Shown here one piece after another: positions 60,625 to 64,000 of a stretch of DNA of 64,000 bases (within the stretch, counting starts at the first letter, position 1; every line of letters starts with the position of its first letter). The stretch is taken from contig NZ_JBHTBN010000005.1 in NCBI RefSeq assembly GCF_042664795.1, positions 186,001-250,000 on the forward strand, in the 5' to 3' direction. Made by a program: the position numbers and the translations under genes. Source of the stretch: Jejudonia soesokkakensis (lineage in GTDB: Bacteria; Bacteroidota; Bacteroidia; Flavobacteriales; Flavobacteriaceae). The notes under the pieces were generated by a model that did not search any database, was not told the DNA's origin, and saw only the letters and a program-made list of their open reading frames with translations.

Positions 60625-61593
60625 TTATATTGGTTTTTTTGCAGCCAAACGTTCTAAAATGAAAATTACTAAAAACCCTATGAGAGCAAATAGGAGTGCT
60701 AACCAAAGGTGTGATTCACCTTCAAAGTTTTGAGGAAGAATACTTTTTTCTAAAAATGGTACTTCTTCACCACTATGTGACATTCTGTATTCCAATACTT
60801 TTTTCCAAGGCCATATCTTATTTAGAGCGCCAATCATAAATCCAGTTAATACAGCGAGTATGATGTTTTTGTGGTATTTAAATAGCCAGTTAAGAACCCT
60901 AGAAAATACCTTTATCCCAATGATGGCTCCTGCGCCAAAAACTAAAAGTTTGACCAAAGCTCCAGAGAACACCTCCCAATTTAATGTTGCAATTCCTTCT
61001 CCTAATTGCGTTAATGTTCCAATGACAGCTTCATAAGCTCCTAATAACAATAATATAAAGGCACCTGATATGCCTGGCAAGATCATGGCAATGATGGCTA
61101 CAAAACCAGCCAGGAAAAGAAACCATGTGCTATCTGGAGTACCAATAGGTTTTGCAAGTGTGATCATATATGCAAAAACAGCAGCCAGAAGTAAGGCGAT
61201 GATAACTTTATAATTCCACCGATTGATCTGTTTTCCTACATATAAAATACTAGCGATTACTAATCCGAAGAAAAACGCCCAGACTAAAATAGGATAGGTG
61301 GTAAGTAGGTGTGTAATTATTTTTGCAAGTGATAGAATACTAATTGCAACTCCAGTAAAAAGTGCTAAGAGAAAGGAAAGGTTATAGTGACCCCATGCAG
61401 TTCTAAAATTTTCTTTTTTCCACAATTTAAAAAAACCAAGATCAAATTTGTGAATGGTTTCTATTAATTCTTCATAAATTCCGGAGATAAAGGCGATTGT
61501 TCCGCCAGAAACACCTGGTACTACATCTGCAGCACCCATGGCTAGTCCTTTTGAAGTTATGATAAGGTATTGTAGAAAAGTACGTTTTGGCAT
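60625..61593 (-). CDS. DUF368 membrane protein (undecaprenyl-phosphate translocase family), copy 2
   Basis: 322 aa, same family as its neighbour: ADVVPGVSGGTIAFISGIYEELI at about 22-44, ILPGISGAFILLLLGAYEAVIG at about 172-193 and VLTGFMIGALNKIWPWKKVL at about 252-271. It differs from the downstream copy over most of its length, so the duplication is old. It probably recycles C55-P or a related lipid carrier. Tandem copies suggest different substrates or conditions, or a heterodimer (inference). Confidence 0.87.
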   Translation of the reverse strand: MPKRTFLQYLIITSKGLAMGAADVVPGVSGGTIAFISGIYEELIETIHKFDLGFFKLWKKENFRTAWGHYNLSFLLALFTGVAISILSLAKIITHLLTTYPILVWAFFFGLVIASILYVGKQINRWNYKVIIALLLAAVFAYMITLAKPIGTPDSTWFLFLAGFVAIIAMILPGISGAFILLLLGAYEAVIGTLTQLGEGIATLNWEVFSGALVKLLVFGAGAIIGIKVFSRVLNWLFKYHKNIILAVLTGFMIGALNKIWPWKKVLEYRMSHSGEEVPFLEKSILPQNFEGESHLWLALLFALIGFLVIFILERLAAKKPI

Positions 61594-61629
61594 CTTAGAA
61601 AATGATAATGATGCTCAAAAGTACACAAT

Positions 61630-63030
61630 TTACAACGAAGGTTTTTTGTGTTTTTTGATTATTTCTCTAACTGAACTTCGAACATAAACTGTAGGAAAAA
61701 GTTCTTCAATGATCATTAAAAAATCTTCATTGTATTTTAAAGCATTTTTTAAATGGAACTCTGCTTTACGGTCTTCAGTTAAATAATAATAGAGGCCTGC
61801 CAATCTGAATTCAATTTCGGCATTTTCTTTATAAAATTCTGTTGCCTGAAACAAATTTTTGATTGCTGCATTATATTCTCCCAGTTGTATTAAAATGTCA
61901 CATCTCATTAACCAAGTTTCCAGCTCATAATTCCCTAACTCTAGTGTCTTTCTAAAACCGTGCTCGGCTTCTTCAAAAAGATTAAGGCGAGTATTAATTT
62001 TTGCAAATCGTTTCCAATACAATACATTTTCACTATCAATATTTAATGCCTTGTCGATGTAGTACAATGCTTTTTGGTAGTCCTTATTTTTTATATAATA
62101 GTCTGTTATAGCAATCCAGCCTTTATCCAGCAATCCATCTTCTTCTACACACTTACTGTAAAATTGTAGTGCTAATTCGGCATCTCCTAATTTTTCGTAA
62201 CATTTACCTATTCGCAAAAGGGCAAATGATGTTGGGTCATCTAATCCTAAGGTTATTGTATAACTGTCAATTGCTTCCTCAAAACGCTTTAACCGTTCGA
62301 GTGTTTTTCCTTTCTCAAGATAGGCTCCAATAAATCTGTCGTCACTAATGATGGCAAAATCAAAAGCAGCCAATGCTTTTTTATACTCTTTTAAAATATA
62401 ATATTGTTTTCCTACTTGGTGCCAGGCAACTTCAGAATATGGGTTTTTATTTAAAAAGTCATTGAGGTAATCAATAGCAGCTTCATGCTGTTCAAGATAT
62501 TCAAAGCAATATATTATATTATAAAGTGCAGAATAATCTGCTTCATCTTGTTCAAGACACTTCATAAAATGAAACTTTGCATTTTCAAAATCTTCCAAGA
62601 ATAAGTATTCCATGCCAATTAAGGATAGTACATCACTTTGATCTTCGGTTATTTTTAATGCCAATTCCAACAAATCAATGGCTTCGTTATGCTGATCTCT
62701 ACGCGAAAGTATGTTTGCTTTTTGGATATAAATCTCTTCATTAGATTGTTCCATGAGGTGTAATTCATCCAGCATTTGCTCTGCAATGTCCAGCTTGTTC
62801 TCAAAAATGAACATTTCAATTTGATACAATCTTAGGTTTGTAGAAGATGGATGCTGTTCTAGCCCCAGCTTAGTAGCTTTTTTTGCAAGTGACATTTTCC
62901 CGTTTTCCAGATAATGATTAATAATCTCCTCAAACTCATCAGAGTCGAAAAAAAGGACATTATTAGTCTTTAACATGGATTCGAATCGGGAAAGGGAAAC
63001 GTTGTTGTGCTCGTTGGGACTTAAATGCAT
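61630..63030 (-). CDS. Tetratricopeptide-repeat protein
   Basis: 466 aa, no signal peptide, built of about 12 TPR units (for example EAIDLLELALKITEDQSDVLSLIGMEYLFLEDFENAKFHF and KALYYIDKALNIDSENVLYWKRFAKI). It is a scaffold for protein contacts in the cytoplasm. It is the first gene of a likely operon with the two DUF368 genes, aroE, DUF349 and the methyltransferase (intergenic gaps mostly under 40 bases). Partner unknown. Confidence 0.87.
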   Translation of the reverse strand: MHLSPNEHNNVSLSRFESMLKTNNVLFFDSDEFEEIINHYLENGKMSLAKKATKLGLEQHPSSTNLRLYQIEMFIFENKLDIAEQMLDELHLMEQSNEEIYIQKANILSRRDQHNEAIDLLELALKITEDQSDVLSLIGMEYLFLEDFENAKFHFMKCLEQDEADYSALYNIIYCFEYLEQHEAAIDYLNDFLNKNPYSEVAWHQVGKQYYILKEYKKALAAFDFAIISDDRFIGAYLEKGKTLERLKRFEEAIDSYTITLGLDDPTSFALLRIGKCYEKLGDAELALQFYSKCVEEDGLLDKGWIAITDYYIKNKDYQKALYYIDKALNIDSENVLYWKRFAKINTRLNLFEEAEHGFRKTLELGNYELETWLMRCDILIQLGEYNAAIKNLFQATEFYKENAEIEFRLAGLYYYLTEDRKAEFHLKNALKYNEDFLMIIEELFPTVYVRSSVREIIKKHKKPSL

Positions 63031-63058
63031 ACGTAGCGATTTAACAGTTCATCTATTT

Positions 63059-63087
63059 TAAAGATACTAATGTAAAGGGGCTTTCAA
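63059..63087 (-). promoter_or_regulatory. Promoter for the TPR-DUF368-aroE operon
   Basis: On the minus strand TTG (63087-63085), 18 bases, TATCTTTA (63066-63059). It is one mismatch from the TAnnTTTG consensus, 28 bases before the ATG at 63030. The upstream aminotransferase gene ends 80 bases earlier. Confidence 0.45.
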
Positions 63088-63166
63088 GAGTTATGCCGTC
63101 TTTCTTGTTAACAGGATTATTAACATAACGTTAAGTTTGTATGTTTCTGAAAATAAAGTATTTAGG

Positions 63167-64000
63167 CTAACTAATCTTTTTTAAAATACCATCCATAACG
63201 CTTGTCAAGATGTCACAGCCTTCCTTTATTTCTGCTTCTGAAATGGTTAGAGGTGGCGTAATACGTATCGCTTTAGGTTCAAAAAGCAGCCAAAACAGGA
63301 TTAATCCGTGTTTTTTACATTCAAGAATTATTTCTGAAGCAACTTCGGAAGAGGTTGTCATAGCAGCCAACATAAGCCCTTTACCACGAACTTCTGTAAT
63401 GAGGGGATGTTGTAATAATTTCCGGAAAAGTATTTCCTTCTGAAGCGTTTCTGCCATCAACTCACTTTCAGTAATTTCCTGAAGCGTTGCCAAGGCCGCA
63501 GACGCAATTACTGGATTTCCACCAAAAGTAGTGATATGCCCCAGTTTAGGATTTTCTTTCAGCAGTGCCATATGTTTTTGCGAAGCAGTAAACGCGCCAA
63601 TAGGTAATCCGCCGCCCATTCCTTTTCCCATGACCAGAATATCTGGCACTACTTCAAAATGTTCAAATCCAAATAATTTCCCTGTACGTCCAAATCCGGG
63701 CTGAATTTCATCCAGAATTAATAAAGCACCTACTTTTTCACAACGTTGCTTGACTTTTTTTAAATACTCCTTTTTGGGAAGAATAAATCCTGCGCCTCCT
63801 TGGATTGTTTCGAGAATAACAGCTGCAGTACGTGACGTTATTTTTTTCAGATCATCCAGGTGGTTAAAAGCAATAGGATGACAGTTGGGCAGTAGTGGGC
63901 CAAAAGGAGTTTTACGTTCTTCAAACCCCATGACGCTTAAGGCGCCGTAGGTATTTCCGTGGTACGCATGATGTGCGTAGAGAATTTCCGAACGGCCCGT
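63167..64000 (-). CDS. Class III PLP aminotransferase (partial, continues past the window)
   Basis: 278 residues are visible; the N-terminal third lies beyond the right edge. The frame is open through to base 64000 (TGRSEILYAHHAYHGNTYG before SVMG). Class III motifs are the YHGNTYGALS aldehyde loop, ETIQGGAGFILP, ILDEIQPGFGRTGKLFGFEHF (PLP Asp), and the PLP Lys in ILVMGKGMGGGLPIGAF, then TTFGGNPVIASAALATL. This fits acetylornithine/ornithine or 4-aminobutyrate type enzymes; the substrate cannot be fixed without the N-terminus. Confidence 0.88.
   Translation of the reverse strand, partial: TGRSEILYAHHAYHGNTYGALSVMGFEERKTPFGPLLPNCHPIAFNHLDDLKKITSRTAAVILETIQGGAGFILPKKEYLKKVKQRCEKVGALLILDEIQPGFGRTGKLFGFEHFEVVPDILVMGKGMGGGLPIGAFTASQKHMALLKENPKLGHITTFGGNPVIASAALATLQEITESELMAETLQKEILFRKLLQHPLITEVRGKGLMLAAMTTSSEVASEIILECKKHGLILFWLLFEPKAIRITPPLTISEAEIKEGCDILTSVMDGILKKIS

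Overview
The window is chromosomal core DNA from a member of the Bacteroidota, almost certainly a marine-type Flavobacteriaceae species. The evidence is AT-rich composition, no obvious Shine-Dalgarno leaders, many TAnnTTTG (-7 type) Bacteroidota promoter elements, type IX secretion (T9SS) sorting domains of types A and B, the bacillithiol enzyme BshC, and families such as DUF349, DUF5606, DUF2254 and choice-of-anchor L. About 57 genes are tightly packed. No gene-free stretch exceeds about 225 bases. I saw no tRNA, rRNA, insertion sequence, prophage, CRISPR array or recognisable defence island.

Layout. 1-1370: tail of an unknown gene and a GT-B glycosyltransferase that seems to start at ATT. 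1551-8609: secreted M14 peptidase, BshC, a GshB-like ATP-grasp enzyme and a DUF1704 (MATCAP-like) putative metallopeptidase. 8774-18891: guaA, a LysM/periplasmic-binding fusion, then a run of small genes (OsmC, GNAT, DUF922, DUF3820, membrane protein), pyrG, yidC and a MORN-repeat protein. 18980-22749: mnmA, a T9SS-exported subtilase and a nitronate monooxygenase-like gene. 22945-29156: cold-shock protein, lysA, sucC, TerB-like, DUF2254, Hsp20 and the RluF-type pseudouridine synthase. 29263-40877: GH3-like enzyme, small HExxH protein, uvrB, disordered small protein, two large T9SS type B surface proteins, two small envelope proteins and an ABC transporter permease. 40882-46725: ABC ATPase, nucleoid-associated protein, PRiA4_ORF3 family protein, ctaA, CCA/polyA-polymerase family protein and the Sua5/TsaC family gene. 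46823-52484: a surface-glycan (probably LPS core) cluster with GT2, two CDP-glycerol-transferase-like proteins (one fused to a GT2), a Kdo/WaaP-type kinase and a GT9. 52501-56691: dapD, ruvX, def, DUF5606, mazG, a 7-bp tandem repeat and a methyltransferase. 56694-64000: DUF349 protein, aroE, two tandem DUF368 (undecaprenyl-phosphate translocase family) genes, a TPR protein and a partial class III aminotransferase.

Envelope functions dominate: membrane insertion (YidC), lipid-carrier recycling (DUF368 pair), meso-DAP/lysine synthesis (dapD, lysA), glycan assembly and T9SS cargo. Nucleotide synthesis (guaA, pyrG, mazG) and translation maintenance (mnmA, cca, tsaC-like, def, rluF) genes are scattered singly, as is usual in this group.

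Nothing here is an obvious new system. The observations most worth following are: the BshC / ATP-grasp / DUF1704 neighbourhood; the CDP-glycerol-transferase/GT2 fusion within the glycan cluster; two glycosyltransferases that appear to start at ATT and CTG; the tandem DUF368 pair; palindromes abutting the guaA promoter; and several promoters so close to start codons that leaderless mRNAs are likely. Start codons were re-chosen from protein N-termini and promoter positions in about ten genes.
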